Source of the DNA: Mesorhizobium sp. ORS 3324
GTDB lineage: Bacteria > Pseudomonadota > Alphaproteobacteria > Rhizobiales > Rhizobiaceae
Direction of reading: 5' to 3'
NCBI GenBank assembly: GCA_000824825.2
Contig: LM655188.1
Coordinates: 183,453 to 247,452, forward strand
Length of the DNA: 64,000 nt
Program-made: the position numbers and the translations under genes
Notes under the pieces: generated by a model
Told to the model about the DNA's origin: nothing
What the model saw: the letters and a program-made list of their open reading frames with translations, nothing else
Database searches by the model: none
Shown: positions 28,060-36,646 of the stretch, one piece after another
Numbering within the stretch: position 1 is the stretch's first letter
Layout: the number at the start of each line of letters is the position of its first letter

Positions 28060-29757
28060 ATGTCAGCTGCAAATCCCACTCGCGATGATTTCGCGAGCAT
28101 GCTCGAAGAATCATTCACCGCCGGCCATTCCGGCGAGGGCCAGGTTGTCCGGGGCACGATCACCGCGATCGAAAAGGACATGGCCATCATCGATGTCGGC
28201 CTCAAGGTCGAAGGCCGCGTGCCGCTGAAGGAATTCGGCGCCAAGGGCAAGGACTCCTCCCTCAAGGTCGGCGACACCGTCGAAGTCTATGTCGAGCGCA
28301 TCGAGAACGCGCTTGGCGAAGCCATGCTGTCGCGCGAGAAGGCTCGCCGCGAGGAGAGCTGGGTGCGCCTCGAAGAGAAGTTCACCAAGGGCGAGCGCGT
28401 CGAAGGCGTCATCTTCAACCAGGTCAAGGGCGGCTTCACCGTCGATCTCGACGGCGCCGTGGCGTTCCTGCCGCGCAGCCAGGTCGACATCCGTCCGATC
28501 CGCGATGTCTCGCCGCTGATGCACAACCCGCAGCCCTTCGAGATCCTCAAGATGGATCGCCGCCGCGGCAACATCGTGGTGTCGCGCCGCACCGTGCTCG
28601 AGGAGAGCCGCGCCGAACAGCGTTCGGAGATCGTGCAGAACCTCGAGGAAGGCCAGGTGGTCGAAGGCGTGGTCAAGAACATCACCGACTACGGTGCGTT
28701 CGTCGACCTCGGCGGCATCGACGGCCTGCTGCATGTCACTGACATGGCATGGCGCCGCGTCAACCATCCGACCGAGATCCTCAACATCGGCCAGACGGTC
28801 AAGGTGCAGATCATCCGCATCAACCAGGAAACCCATCGCATCTCGCTCGGCATGAAGCAGCTCGAGAGCGATCCGTGGTCGGATATCGGCACCAAGTTCC
28901 CGATCGGCAAGAAGATCAAGGGCACCGTCACCAACATCACCGACTACGGCGCGTTCGTCGAGCTGGAGCCTGGGATCGAGGGCCTCATCCACGTTTCGGA
29001 AATGTCGTGGACGAAGAAGAACGTGCATCCCGGCAAGATCCTGTCGACGACGCAGGAAGTCGACGTGGTCGTGCTCGAGGTCGATCCGACCAAGCGCCGC
29101 ATCTCGCTCGGTCTCAAGCAGACGCTGGAGAACCCGTGGGAAGCCTTCGCGCGCAACCATCCGGTCGGCAGCCAGGTCGAAGGCGAGGTCAAGAACAAGA
29201 CCGAGTTCGGCCTGTTCATCGGCCTGGAAGGCGACGTGGACGGCATGGTGCACCTCTCCGACCTGGACTGGACCCGTCCGGGCGAGCAGGTCATCGAGGA
29301 GTACAATCGCGGCGACATGGTCAAGGCGCAGGTGCTCGACGTCGACATCGAGAAGGAGCGGATCTCGCTCGGCATCAAGCAGCTGGCGCGTGACACCGTC
29401 GGCGAGGCGGCAAGCAGCGGTGAGCTGCGCAAGAATGCCGTCGTCACCTGCGAGGTCATCGCGGTGAAGGATGGCGGCCTGGAAGTGCGGCTGGTCGACA
29501 GCGGCCTCGAGACCTTCATCAAGCGTTCGGACCTTTCCCGTGACCGCGACGAGCAGCGCCCCGAGCGCTTCACCGTCGGCCAGAAGGTCGACGCCCGCGT
29601 CATCGCCTTCGACAAGAAGACCCGCAAGCTGCAGGTCTCGATCAAGGCGCTGGAAATCGCCGAGGAGAAGGAAGCGGTCGCCCAGTACGGCTCGACCGAC
29701 TCCGGCGCCTCGCTGGGCGACATTCTGGGCGCGGCGCTGAAGAAGCAGGGCAACTAA
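28060..29757 (+). CDS. rpsA: 30S ribosomal protein S1
   Basis: Binds mRNA and brings it to the 30S subunit. The 565-residue protein has six S1 (OB-fold) repeats at roughly 25-90, 108-175, 195-262, 280-348, 367-437 and 454-525, with the later ones showing [19 protein letters not shown] and [23 protein letters not shown] 28060 is chosen because of the GGAGAAAC before it; the longer frame has no support. It is the end of the aroA-cmk-rpsA group, closed by the terminator at 29826. Confidence 0.97.
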   Translation: MSAANPTRDDFASMLEESFTAGHSGEGQVVRGTITAIEKDMAIIDVGLKVEGRVPLKEFGAKGKDSSLKVGDTVEVYVERIENALGEAMLSREKARREESWVRLEEKFTKGERVEGVIFNQVKGGFTVDLDGAVAFLPRSQVDIRPIRDVSPLMHNPQPFEILKMDRRRGNIVVSRRTVLEESRAEQRSEIVQNLEEGQVVEGVVKNITDYGAFVDLGGIDGLLHVTDMAWRRVNHPTEILNIGQTVKVQIIRINQETHRISLGMKQLESDPWSDIGTKFPIGKKIKGTVTNITDYGAFVELEPGIEGLIHVSEMSWTKKNVHPGKILSTTQEVDVVVLEVDPTKRRISLGLKQTLENPWEAFARNHPVGSQVEGEVKNKTEFGLFIGLEGDVDGMVHLSDLDWTRPGEQVIEEYNRGDMVKAQVLDVDIEKERISLGIKQLARDTVGEAASSGELRKNAVVTCEVIAVKDGGLEVRLVDSGLETFIKRSDLSRDRDEQRPERFTVGQKVDARVIAFDKKTRKLQVSIKALEIAEEKEAVAQYGSTDSGASLGDILGAALKKQGN

Positions 29758-29765
29758 GCGTTCCA

Positions 29766-29801
29766 GGAAAACCGCTCAGCGGTTTTCCGTCAGGAATTGC
29801 G
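29766..29801. repeat. Palindrome plus 22-base dispersed repeat, copy 1
   Basis: GGAAAACCGCT-C-AGCGGTTTTCC (29766-29788) is a perfect 11-base inverted repeat. It overlaps a 22-base unit at 29780-29801, CGGTTTTC then CGTC then AGGAATTGCG, that recurs at 33074-33095 (opposite strand) and 39762-39783. Confidence 0.7.
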
Positions 29802-29825
29802 CAAGCCCTTCGCCTGCTGAAAGAG

Positions 29826-29858
29826 AAAACCCCGCCGGATCGCTCCGGCGGGGTTTTT
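29826..29858 (+). terminator. Rho-independent terminator after rpsA
   Basis: AAAACCCCGCCGGA, loop TCGC, TCCGGCGGGGTTTTT: a GC-rich stem followed by a T-run on the plus strand, about 70 bases after the rpsA stop. It would also serve the minus-strand SDR gene ending just beyond. Confidence 0.9.
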
Positions 29859-29880
29859 CTTTGTCCTATGAGCTGGTGTC

Positions 29881-30588
29881 TCAGGCCCGGCCGTAGAGCG
29901 GCACCAGCGTGCCGCTCATCGCCTGGTTGGCGGGCGAGGCAAGATAGGCGATCGCCTCGGCGGCGGCTTCGAGGCTCACCCACTTTGTGAAATCGGCGTC
30001 GGGCATGTCGTTGCGGTTGGCGGGCGTGTCGAGCGTCGAAGGCGCCACCGCGTTGACCAGGATGCCCTTGTGCTTCAGTTCCTCCGCCATCGCCTGCGTC
30101 ATCGCGGCAACCGCCGCCTTGCTGGCCGCATAGGCGACCATGCCGGATCCGCGCCTGGGATCGATCCCGGCGCGCGCGCTGACGTTGACGATGCGCCCCG
30201 GTGTGCCCGACGCCAGCATCGAGCGCACCGCGGCGCGGCTGCAGAGGAAGGTCGTGCGGGCGTTGGTGTCCATCATTTCGGCAAAGGACGCCGATTCGAT
30301 CTTCTCAACCGGCGCCATGGTGAAGCCGCCGGCGAGGTGGATCGAAGCCCAAAGCTCCGGCACCTGATGGTAGAAAGCTTCGACCTTGGCGGAGTCCGAC
30401 AGGTCGACATTATGCGCCAGATGGACGCTGGCATGCGCCGCGTAGGGAAAGTGCGGCGGAGCCGCGGCATGGGCATTGGGCACATGGCAGATCGCGCCCT
30501 GCTCCAGCAACCTGCCGACAACCGCGCCGCCGAGCGCCCCGGTGCCGCCCGTCACCACGACATGCCTGCCGTTAAGCGTTTCCGTCAT
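29881..30588 (-). CDS. SDR-family NAD(P)-dependent oxidoreductase
   Basis: A 235-residue classical short-chain dehydrogenase. The cofactor loop is VVVTGGTGALGGAVV, the active-site Ser is in RIVNVSARAG and the Tyr-Lys pair is in MVAYAASKAAVAAM; Asn in MMDTNARTTFL completes the tetrad. The C-terminus ends in GTLVPLYGRA. The substrate is unknown. It stands alone, convergent with rpsA, with a 227-base gap upstream which holds no gene I can support. Confidence 0.88.
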   Translation of the reverse strand: MTETLNGRHVVVTGGTGALGGAVVGRLLEQGAICHVPNAHAAAPPHFPYAAHASVHLAHNVDLSDSAKVEAFYHQVPELWASIHLAGGFTMAPVEKIESASFAEMMDTNARTTFLCSRAAVRSMLASGTPGRIVNVSARAGIDPRRGSGMVAYAASKAAVAAMTQAMAEELKHKGILVNAVAPSTLDTPANRNDMPDADFTKWVSLEAAAEAIAYLASPANQAMSGTLVPLYGRA

Positions 30589-30815
30589 ATTTCGACTGCT
30601 CCTGTCGTATTTTTATGGTTATGCCGCCCCAGCTTCGAACGTCGCGCCTTTCGCCCTGTCACTCAATTGAAATATCGACATGGCAGGCGTCCCGTCTTTG
30701 CATGCGTCGAGACGCGCGACGCCACACGGCTGCGTCTCGAGCGGATGGGACAAGCGGCGTTATTCGACCATATTCCGGGGAATCCGAGGCAGGGGCGACC
30801 TGTTGGCAATGGCCG

Positions 30816-31115
30816 TCAATACTTCGATGACGGATCATCAGAAAACTTTTTGTTCGGGTAATAACGCTTCTTCTCACGCCTTAATTCATAGAACAGCGTT
30901 CCGTGTATCCCATTAATCTCACTTTTCTTTTTCAGACCTTTATTCAGTAAACTTATAACTTCCCCTGCTTTCTTGCGGCCAATCCTCTTAACTAAGTCTT
31001 CAATAAACTCGATATCTTGGCCATTAGGAAATATCAGTTCGAACTCATCATCTGGAATCTCATAAACATTGTACGCAGCATTGTTGGCGCCATCGATCAC
31101 CTGAACATTTTTCAT
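30816..31115 (-). CDS. Hypothetical protein, AT-rich orphan
   Basis: A 99-residue charged protein beginning MKNVQVIDGANNAAYNVYEI, with DDEFELIFPNGQDIEFIEDL and a Lys/Arg-rich C-terminal half (RREKKRYYPNKKFSDD). No signal peptide or membrane segment. I do not recognise the family. The DNA here is clearly AT-richer than all neighbours and uses codons such as AAA, ATA and TTA that are rare elsewhere in the window, so horizontal gain is likely. The flanks (30589-30815 and 31116-31422) hold no intact gene. Confidence 0.6.
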   Translation of the reverse strand: MKNVQVIDGANNAAYNVYEIPDDEFELIFPNGQDIEFIEDLVKRIGRKKAGEVISLLNKGLKKKSEINGIHGTLFYELRREKKRYYPNKKFSDDPSSKY

Positions 31116-31422
31116 TTCAGCGTTTGCCCCTCGCGCATCTCATTCCACTCAGAACACCTAAAGGCCCTATTCCAACTCCTATCGTAATAAGGATGGGCAA
31201 TATCTGCCAGGGCTACGGTGGTGGTACTCGCACGGGTGCGCTGGCATTGCAGGCCGCGCCGGATAAGATCCTGGCCGAGCGACTGGTCCTCGATGCCTTA
31301 GCCGATGATGCGGCGATCCGTGTCGTGTTCGCGGCGTTCCTTCAGATCGTTGGCGAAGGCCGTGATACAGCGCGGCCCAACGGGTGTGTAGGCCGACCAC
31401 AGCACCAGTCCCGCCAAGGTCT
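31116..31422. other. 307-base stretch without an intact gene
   Basis: No open reading frame here is convincing. The minus strand from about 31410 back to 31305 can be read as a protein-like stretch that stops at a TAA, then continues open, so a decayed gene remnant is possible. Left part is AT-rich, right part GC-rich. Confidence 0.4.
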
Positions 31423-33003
31423 TCAGTCGATGGTGATTTCGATGACGCGCGGCTTGCCGGCTGTGCGGGCGCGCTTCAGCGCGTCGGCAAGCCCGCCGAC
31501 GCCGGCTAGCCGCTCAGCCTCTATGCCATAGGCTTCGGCGAGCCTGCAGAAATCCGGCGGCGCCGGCGACACGCCGACCGGCTCAACGCCGACATCGAGC
31601 ATCGAGGTTTCGATCTCGCGATAGCCGCGATTGTTCCAGACGACGAAGATCACCGGCGCACTGGCGTCGAGCGCGGCGCCCAGCTCCGACAAGGTGAACT
31701 GGAAGCCGCCGTCGCCGGTGAGGCACACGACCGGCGCTTCGGGCACCGCAAGGGCAGCACCGATCGCTGCCGGCGGACCGTAACCCAGCGCGCCGAAGCC
31801 GGTCGCGGCGTTGAACCAGCCGCCGGGACGGTCGTGGTCGTAATAGAGGTTGGCGGCGTAGATAGGCTGGGTCGAGTCGCCGACGACGATCGCGCCGGGC
31901 AGCGCGTCGCGGATCGCCTCCACCGCGCGCAACTGCGCCAGATGTTCCGGCCGCAGCTCCGCCAGTGCGGCCTCTCGCGCCGCGGCCGCGCGGGCTTCGC
32001 CGTCTTCCGCGGCGACATGAGCGGGGCCGAGGTCAGCCAGCAGGGCGCCAAGCGCCTCGGCGCAATCGGCCTGGATCGCAACCGTCACCGGCCGGCGGGC
32101 GAGCTGGTCGGCGCCGATGTCGATGCGGATCAGATTCGGCGGTAGCACGAAGCCGCCGTCGCCATAGCCGTCATAGTCGGTCGGGCCGAATTCGGTGCCG
32201 GCGGCGATCACCAGATCGGCGTCGGCCATCAGCGCGCGCACCGCCTTCAGGCTGGGGCTTGCCGGCACGCAGAGCGGGTGGGCATGCATCAGGCCACGCG
32301 CATTGGCGGTCTCGACGACCGGCGCGCCGATCGCCTCGGCGAAGCGCCTGAGCATTGAATCGGCCTTCTTGGCGCCGCCGCCGGCCAGGATCAGAGGCCG
32401 GCGAGTCGCCGTGATCAACCTCGCAGCCTCGCCGATCGCCGTTGCCGCCGGAGCGGGCGGCGCGGCATTGCTCAGCATCGGCGCGATCCCGTCGGCTGGC
32501 TTCACCATGACGTCGGTCGGGATCTCGATATGGACCGGACCCGGACGCGACGAGGAGAAAAGGGCGAAGGCGCGGGCAAGCGCGCCGGGCAGTTCGCCGG
32601 CCTCGGTGATGCGCTCAGAGAACAGCGCCACCTTCTCCATCATGCCGCGCTGATCCGGCAGTTCGTGCAGGAAGCCCAGCCCCTTGCCCAGTGTGTCGGC
32701 GGCATTGACGCCGGAGATCACAAGCATCGGCACCGAATCGGCGCGCGCCTGCCCCATGGCGGTGATGGTGTTGGTCAGCCCCGGCCCGGTGATGACGAAA
32801 GCGACGCCCGGCCGGCCGCCGGCGCGCGCATAGCCGTCGGCCATGAAGCCGGCGCCCTGCTCATGGCGCGGCGTGACGTGGCGGATTTTTGAGCGCGCCA
32901 GGCCGCGATAAAGCTCGACCGTGTGCACGCCCGGAATGCCGAAGACGGTGTCGACGCCATGTGCCTCGAGCAAGGTGATGAGCGCTTCGCCGACGGTTGT
33001 CAT
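31423..33003 (-). CDS. ThDP-dependent 2-oxoacid decarboxylase, AruI-like (possibly 5-guanidino-2-oxopentanoate decarboxylase)
   Basis: A 526-residue enzyme of the acetolactate synthase/decarboxylase superfamily. The N-terminal domain has EALITLLEAHGVDTVFGIPG and the catalytic Glu of RHEQGAGFMADGYAR; the C-terminal ThDP site is GDGGFQFTLSELGAA, ending in Asn-Asn of VVWNNRGY. In arginine transaminase catabolism AruI removes CO2 from 2-oxo-5-guanidinopentanoate; the similarity and the neighbouring guanidine hydrolase favour this, but other 2-oxo acids are possible. There is no acetolactate-synthase small subunit gene beside it, against a biosynthetic role. It is 196 bases downstream of the TetR gene, behind a block of palindromes. 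Confidence 0.82.
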   Translation of the reverse strand: MTTVGEALITLLEAHGVDTVFGIPGVHTVELYRGLARSKIRHVTPRHEQGAGFMADGYARAGGRPGVAFVITGPGLTNTITAMGQARADSVPMLVISGVNAADTLGKGLGFLHELPDQRGMMEKVALFSERITEAGELPGALARAFALFSSSRPGPVHIEIPTDVMVKPADGIAPMLSNAAPPAPAATAIGEAARLITATRRPLILAGGGAKKADSMLRRFAEAIGAPVVETANARGLMHAHPLCVPASPSLKAVRALMADADLVIAAGTEFGPTDYDGYGDGGFVLPPNLIRIDIGADQLARRPVTVAIQADCAEALGALLADLGPAHVAAEDGEARAAAAREAALAELRPEHLAQLRAVEAIRDALPGAIVVGDSTQPIYAANLYYDHDRPGGWFNAATGFGALGYGPPAAIGAALAVPEAPVVCLTGDGGFQFTLSELGAALDASAPVIFVVWNNRGYREIETSMLDVGVEPVGVSPAPPDFCRLAEAYGIEAERLAGVGGLADALKRARTAGKPRVIEITID

Positions 33004-33022
33004 TGGTCTTCTCCCCTTCAGG

Positions 33023-33055
33023 GCGGATCACTGCTTAGCGGAAACAGTGATCCGC
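33023..33055. repeat. Palindrome with 11-base arms
   Basis: GCGGATCACTG (33023-33033) and CAGTGATCCGC (33045-33055), perfect. It lies 20 bases upstream of the decarboxylase start and could be an operator, but it is part of a run of four different palindromes up to 33220. Confidence 0.65.
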
Positions 33056-33070
33056 TCTATTTCTGTTTTC

Positions 33071-33121
33071 CTACGCAATTCCGGACGGAAAACCGCTCTC
33101 ACTTTTCCTGGAATTGCGTAG
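33071..33121. repeat. Palindrome with 12-base arms, containing the 22-base dispersed repeat, copy 2
   Basis: CTACGCAATTCC (33071-33082) and GGAATTGCGTAG (33110-33121), perfect. The 22-base unit seen at 29780 and 39762 is here inverted at 33074-33095. Confidence 0.7.
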
Positions 33122-33158
33122 ATCGGGATTGCGTTTCGTTGAATCGCCATCCCGATCT
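33120..33158. repeat. Palindrome with 10-base arms
   Basis: AGATCGGGAT (33120-33129) and ATCCCGATCT (33149-33158), perfect, 19-base loop. It directly follows the previous palindrome. Confidence 0.6.
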
Positions 33159-33170
33159 AACTCTTTGTGG

Positions 33171-33220
33171 GAGCATGATCTTTCTCCGAAACCCGGTTCC
33201 TACTTTTCGGGATCATGCTC
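33171..33220. repeat. Dispersed nested palindrome, copy 3
   Basis: Outer arms GAGCATGATC and GATCATGCTC are perfect; inner arms CCGAAA and TTTTCGG. Same design as 2385-2430 and 18387-18433. Its end overlaps the last codons of the TetR gene. Confidence 0.7.
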
Positions 33221-33850
33221 TAGAGGCGCGAGACCAAGTTCGGCCTCGACGGCCTTGATGCCGATCGCCGCCAATTCGCCGGGCGAGAACATCTCGCCCG
33301 CCAGGCAGCCTTCGATCCAGAGCCCGTCGATGATCGCATTGATCGCGATGGCGTGATGGCGCAGCTGGCTTGCGTCCGGCCTGCGCTGTTCGGCGGCGAG
33401 CACTTCGGCCACAACCGCTTCCACCTCGTTGCGAAAGCCAAGGTAGCCTTCGCGATGGGCATGGGCCAGGGTCAGATCCGCATTGGCGCGGCCGAGGAAA
33501 GTTGCCCAGAGCGAAAACACCCTCGCGTCTATGATCGGCGCGTTGAGGTTGGCGGTGACGAAGGCCGCAAGACGTTGGCGCGGCGAGGCATCGCCCATGA
33601 CCAAGGCTGCCTTCGCCTGCTCGGTCATGCGGCCGACCAGCGCTGAATAGGCTTCCTGCAGCAATTCTTCCTTGCCGGGGAAATAGTGCCGGATCAGCCC
33701 GGCGGTGACGCCGGCACGCAATGCGATGGTGCGCAAGGTTGCGCCCTGCAGGCCATATTCCGCCACGCAGTCCAGGGTCGCTTCGATCAGATCCTGCCGC
33801 CGCCGCTCTTCGCCTTCGCGACGGAATTTGCGGCGGGATGGCGCATTCAT
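33200..33850 (-). CDS. TetR-family transcriptional regulator, BetI-like
   Basis: A 216-residue regulator. The N-terminal helix-turn-helix reads DLIEATLDCVAEYGLQGATL and RAGVTAGLIRHYFPGKEELL. The C-terminal ligand domain with SLWATFLGRANADLTLAHAH and NAIIDGLWIEGCL is like BetI, a choline-responsive regulator, though that does not prove the ligand. The start MNAPSRRKFRREG is favoured because its ATGA overlaps the stop of the guanidine-hydrolase gene; longer starts run back into that gene. It probably regulates this divergent locus. Confidence 0.88.
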   Translation of the reverse strand: MNAPSRRKFRREGEERRRQDLIEATLDCVAEYGLQGATLRTIALRAGVTAGLIRHYFPGKEELLQEAYSALVGRMTEQAKAALVMGDASPRQRLAAFVTANLNAPIIDARVFSLWATFLGRANADLTLAHAHREGYLGFRNEVEAVVAEVLAAEQRRPDASQLRHHAIAINAIIDGLWIEGCLAGEMFSPGELAAIGIKAVEAELGLAPLEHDPEK

Positions 33851-34719
33851 TGGCGCAGGATCGGCCGCGTCAGGCATGTCGGCCCGCCTTCGCAGGCGAT
33901 GCAAAGCGCATCGGCCTCGAAAATTTCAACCACGCAGCCGGCGGCTTCCATCGCGGCTTTGGTCTTGGGAAAGCCTGCAACGGCAATGACCTTGAGCGGA
34001 CTGGTCGGCAGCACGTTCAGGCTAAGGCCGTTGGAAGCGGCGAATTCTTCGGTGTCGCCTTCGACCAGGCGGATGCCTCGCGCCTTCAGCATCTGATAGA
34101 ACGGGGCCGGCAAAAGCGGCGAGTGGACCAGTGCCAGGTCGTCGGCCAACGGGCTGATCACCGACATCAAATGCAGGCAAGCTTCTTCGCCCTGCCACAG
34201 CGGCAGATCAAAGCCGTAGACGGAAATGCCCAGCGGTGTCAGCAGGTTGGAAACCTGCTGGATGCCTTGCTGGTTGGAGCGGACACCGCGCCCGATGGCC
34301 AGCGTGCTGGCATCCACCCATACACAGTCACCGCCTTCGACCTGGCCGGGGGCCTCGACGCGGCCGAGGATCGGAATGCCTAGTCTTCGGTAGGTTTCCT
34401 CATGCAGCGAGGGCTCCCTGGCGCGCAATGGCTTGCCCATCGACAGGATCAGAGCGCCACGGTCGGTCATCAGCGATGGGTCGTGCGTGAACACAGAATC
34501 CGAAAGTCCGTCGGTCTTGTCCTCGATCCATTCGATTTCGGCGCCGGAAGCCGCCACCAGTTCAGCAAGGACCGCGTGCTGAGACGCTGCTTTCGCCGGG
34601 CTGAACCCTGGACCATAGTGCCATTGAGCTCTGTCGGCGTCGCGCATGGCATTGGCCGCCGACCGCATCAGCACGCGCCGCAGCGGCGCCGCCATGGACT
34701 GTGATCCGAAAGCGCTCAT
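33847..34719 (-). CDS. Amidinotransferase-fold hydrolase (DDAH/arginine deiminase superfamily)
   Basis: A 290-residue cytoplasmic enzyme acting on a guanidino group. Expected signatures are seen: FTHDPSLMTDRGALIL, PGQVEGGDCVWVD, the His of EACLHLMSVI and the nucleophilic Cys in the C-terminal EGGPTCLTRPI. The reaction is probably hydrolysis of a guanidino compound such as arginine or its derivative, giving a ureido product or an amine plus urea or citrulline-like product. It is first gene of the minus-strand arm and faces the amino acid importer across 210 bases. Substrate is inferred from class and context only. Confidence 0.85.
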   Translation of the reverse strand: MSAFGSQSMAAPLRRVLMRSAANAMRDADRAQWHYGPGFSPAKAASQHAVLAELVAASGAEIEWIEDKTDGLSDSVFTHDPSLMTDRGALILSMGKPLRAREPSLHEETYRRLGIPILGRVEAPGQVEGGDCVWVDASTLAIGRGVRSNQQGIQQVSNLLTPLGISVYGFDLPLWQGEEACLHLMSVISPLADDLALVHSPLLPAPFYQMLKARGIRLVEGDTEEFAASNGLSLNVLPTSPLKVIAVAGFPKTKAAMEAAGCVVEIFEADALCIACEGGPTCLTRPILRQ

Positions 34720-34929
34720 CGATGCCCTTTTAAGCTGAAAAAAATCGAAAAAATTTCATGAGAGGCTATTTATACACTTGCACAACAAGGCCGCAAGTGC
34801 CGTAATGAGCGGGATTGACGGGCTCGCGCTATCGGGTCCATGCTGAAATCTGGAGTGGGCAATACAGCGTATGTTGACTAGCCGGATAGACGCTCGACGA
34901 ACTGACGTCGACCATGCAGAGGTCACCCG
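34720..34929. promoter_or_regulatory. Divergent promoter region of the guanidino/basic amino acid locus
   Basis: A 210-base gap between the hydrolase (minus) and importer (plus) operons. The part next to the hydrolase is AT-rich (around 34735-34790), fitting a promoter. No perfect long palindrome was found. Confidence 0.5.
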
Positions 34930-35745
34930 GTGAGCGCGGTGGATGCCGCTGCAGTCCCATCCGGCGAGGCGCAGAGCGGCGCCGCCGAAGCCATCCATGT
35001 CGAGAACCTGCACAAGAAGTTCGGCCAGTTGCACGTGCTGAAGGGTGTTTCGCTGTCGGCGCGCGACGGCGAGGTGATCGCCGTCATCGGGGGCTCGGGC
35101 TCCGGAAAATCGACGCTGCTGCGCTGCATAAACTGCCTGGAAAACCCGACCAGCGGCATCATCCGCGTCAATGGCGAAGAGATCAAATTGAAGGCCGACA
35201 GCCACGGCCACACGGTTCCCGCCGACCGCAAGCAGATAGAGCGCATCCGCTCCCGGCTCGGCATGGTGTTCCAGAATTTCAACCTGTGGAGCCACATGAC
35301 GCTGATCGAGAACGTCATCGAGGTTCCGGTGCATGTGCTCGGCGTCAAGCGCGACGAGGCGATCGCCCAGGCCGAGAAGCTGCTTGCCCGCGTCGGGCTG
35401 GCGGAGAAGCGCGACGTCTATCCGGCCTTCCTCTCGGGCGGCCAGCAGCAGCGCGCCGCCATCGCGCGCGCACTCGCGATCAATCCGCGCGTCATGCTGT
35501 TCGACGAGCCGACCTCGGCGCTCGATCCGGAGCTGGTCGGCGAGGTGCTGAAGGTGATCGGCGACCTGGCGCGCGAGGGGCGCACCATGGTGCTGGTAAC
35601 GCATGAAATGAAGTTCGCCCGCGAGGTCGCGACGCATGTCGTCTACCTCTACAACGGGCTGGTCGAGGAAGAAGGCCCGCCGGAGCAGCTGTTCGGCGCG
35701 CCCAAATCCGAAAGGCTCAAGCAATTCCTCCGCAACGTCGGCTAG
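34930..35745 (+). CDS. Polar amino acid ABC transporter ATP-binding protein (HisP/OccP-like)
   Basis: A 271-residue ATPase of the basic amino acid/opine importer group. Walker A is GGSGSGKSTLLRCINCLE, signature LSGGQQQRAAIARAL, Walker B VMLFDEPTSALDPE, switch His in VLVTHEMKFA. The loop KADSHGHTVPADRKQIERIR is an insert typical of the HisP/OccP branch. The start is a GTG preceded by GAGG. It leads the plus-strand arm: the binding protein follows by 56 bases, then two permeases. Confidence 0.92.
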   Translation: MSAVDAAAVPSGEAQSGAAEAIHVENLHKKFGQLHVLKGVSLSARDGEVIAVIGGSGSGKSTLLRCINCLENPTSGIIRVNGEEIKLKADSHGHTVPADRKQIERIRSRLGMVFQNFNLWSHMTLIENVIEVPVHVLGVKRDEAIAQAEKLLARVGLAEKRDVYPAFLSGGQQQRAAIARALAINPRVMLFDEPTSALDPELVGEVLKVIGDLAREGRTMVLVTHEMKFAREVATHVVYLYNGLVEEEGPPEQLFGAPKSERLKQFLRNVG

Positions 35746-35801
35746 GGCCGGCGTCAAGCGGAGCGAAAAACCGGGAACAACAACAAACTGGGAGTCCTGA
35801 C

Positions 35802-36596
35802 ATGAAGACTGTTCTCAAGACCTTCGCTGCGGCGCTGCTGTTCGGCGTCGCCGCGATTGGCGTGGCCAAGGCCGATCAGGTCAAGATCGGCGTCGCCGCC
35901 GAGCCTTATCCGCCCTTCACCTCGCCGGATGCGAGCGGCAAATGGGTCGGCTGGGAGATCGACTTCATCGATGCCGTCTGCGCCGAGGAGAAGCTCGACT
36001 GCGTGATCACGCCGGTTGCCTGGGACGGCATCATTCCGGCGCTGACCACCAAGAAGATCGACCTCATCGTCTCCTCGATGTCGATCACCGACGAACGCAA
36101 GAAGACGATCGACTTCTCGGACAAGTACTACAACACGCCGACGGCGATCATCGGGCCGAAGGACCAGAAATTCGGCGCCACGCCGGACGACCTCAAGGGC
36201 AAGGTGATCGGCGTCCAAGTGTCGACGGTGCATGCCGTCTACGCCAAGAAGCACTTCACCGGGGCGCAGGAGATCAAGGAATACCAGACCCAGGACGAGG
36301 CTAATAACGATCTTGCGGCCGGCCGTCTCGACGCGGTGCAGGCCGATTCCATCGCGCTCGGCGAATTCCTCAAGACCGACCAGGGCAAGGCCTGCTGTGA
36401 CCTCAAGGGCATGGTCGCGCCGGACGATGAGGTGCTGGGACCGGGCGTTGGCGCCGGCGTGCGTAAGGAAGACACCGCGCTCAAGGAAAAGATCAACGCC
36501 GGCATCAAGGCCATCCGCGCCAGCGGCAAGTATGACGAGATCTCGAAGAAGTACTTCGACTTCGACATCTACGGCGGCGCGCCGCAGTCGAACTGA
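35802..36596 (+). CDS. Amino acid ABC transporter substrate-binding protein (family 3)
   Basis: A 264-residue periplasmic binder. The signal peptide MKTVLKTFAAALLFGVAAIG is cleaved after about AKA (residue 24). The mature chain has VKIGVAAEPYPPFTSP and GWEIDFIDAVCAEEKLDC, then DLIVSSMSITDERKKTIDFS, as in lysine/arginine/ornithine and opine binders. Two adjacent Cys (ACCDL) stand near residue 200. Expected ligand: a basic or guanidino amino acid, inferred from the locus. Confidence 0.92.
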   Translation: MKTVLKTFAAALLFGVAAIGVAKADQVKIGVAAEPYPPFTSPDASGKWVGWEIDFIDAVCAEEKLDCVITPVAWDGIIPALTTKKIDLIVSSMSITDERKKTIDFSDKYYNTPTAIIGPKDQKFGATPDDLKGKVIGVQVSTVHAVYAKKHFTGAQEIKEYQTQDEANNDLAAGRLDAVQADSIALGEFLKTDQGKACCDLKGMVAPDDEVLGPGVGAGVRKEDTALKEKINAGIKAIRASGKYDEISKKYFDFDIYGGAPQSN

Positions 36597-36614
36597 CGAC
36601 TTCTCGCCCATGAG

Positions 36615-36646
36615 TTAGGGGCATGGCGTCACTGCCGTGCCCCTAA
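36615..36646. promoter_or_regulatory. Hairpin over the start of the first amino acid permease
   Basis: TTAGGGGCATGGC (36615-36627) and GCCGTGCCCCTAA (36634-36646) are complementary except for one base, which would be a G-U pair in RNA. The 3' arm includes the GTG start (36637) of the permease, so folding would hide it and limit permease expression relative to the binding protein. Confidence 0.6.

Noticed and set aside
31179..31400. Gene of 73 codons on the minus strand
   Set aside because: His/Arg-rich shadow sequence with no ribosome-binding site; another frame here looks more protein-like but is interrupted by a stop.
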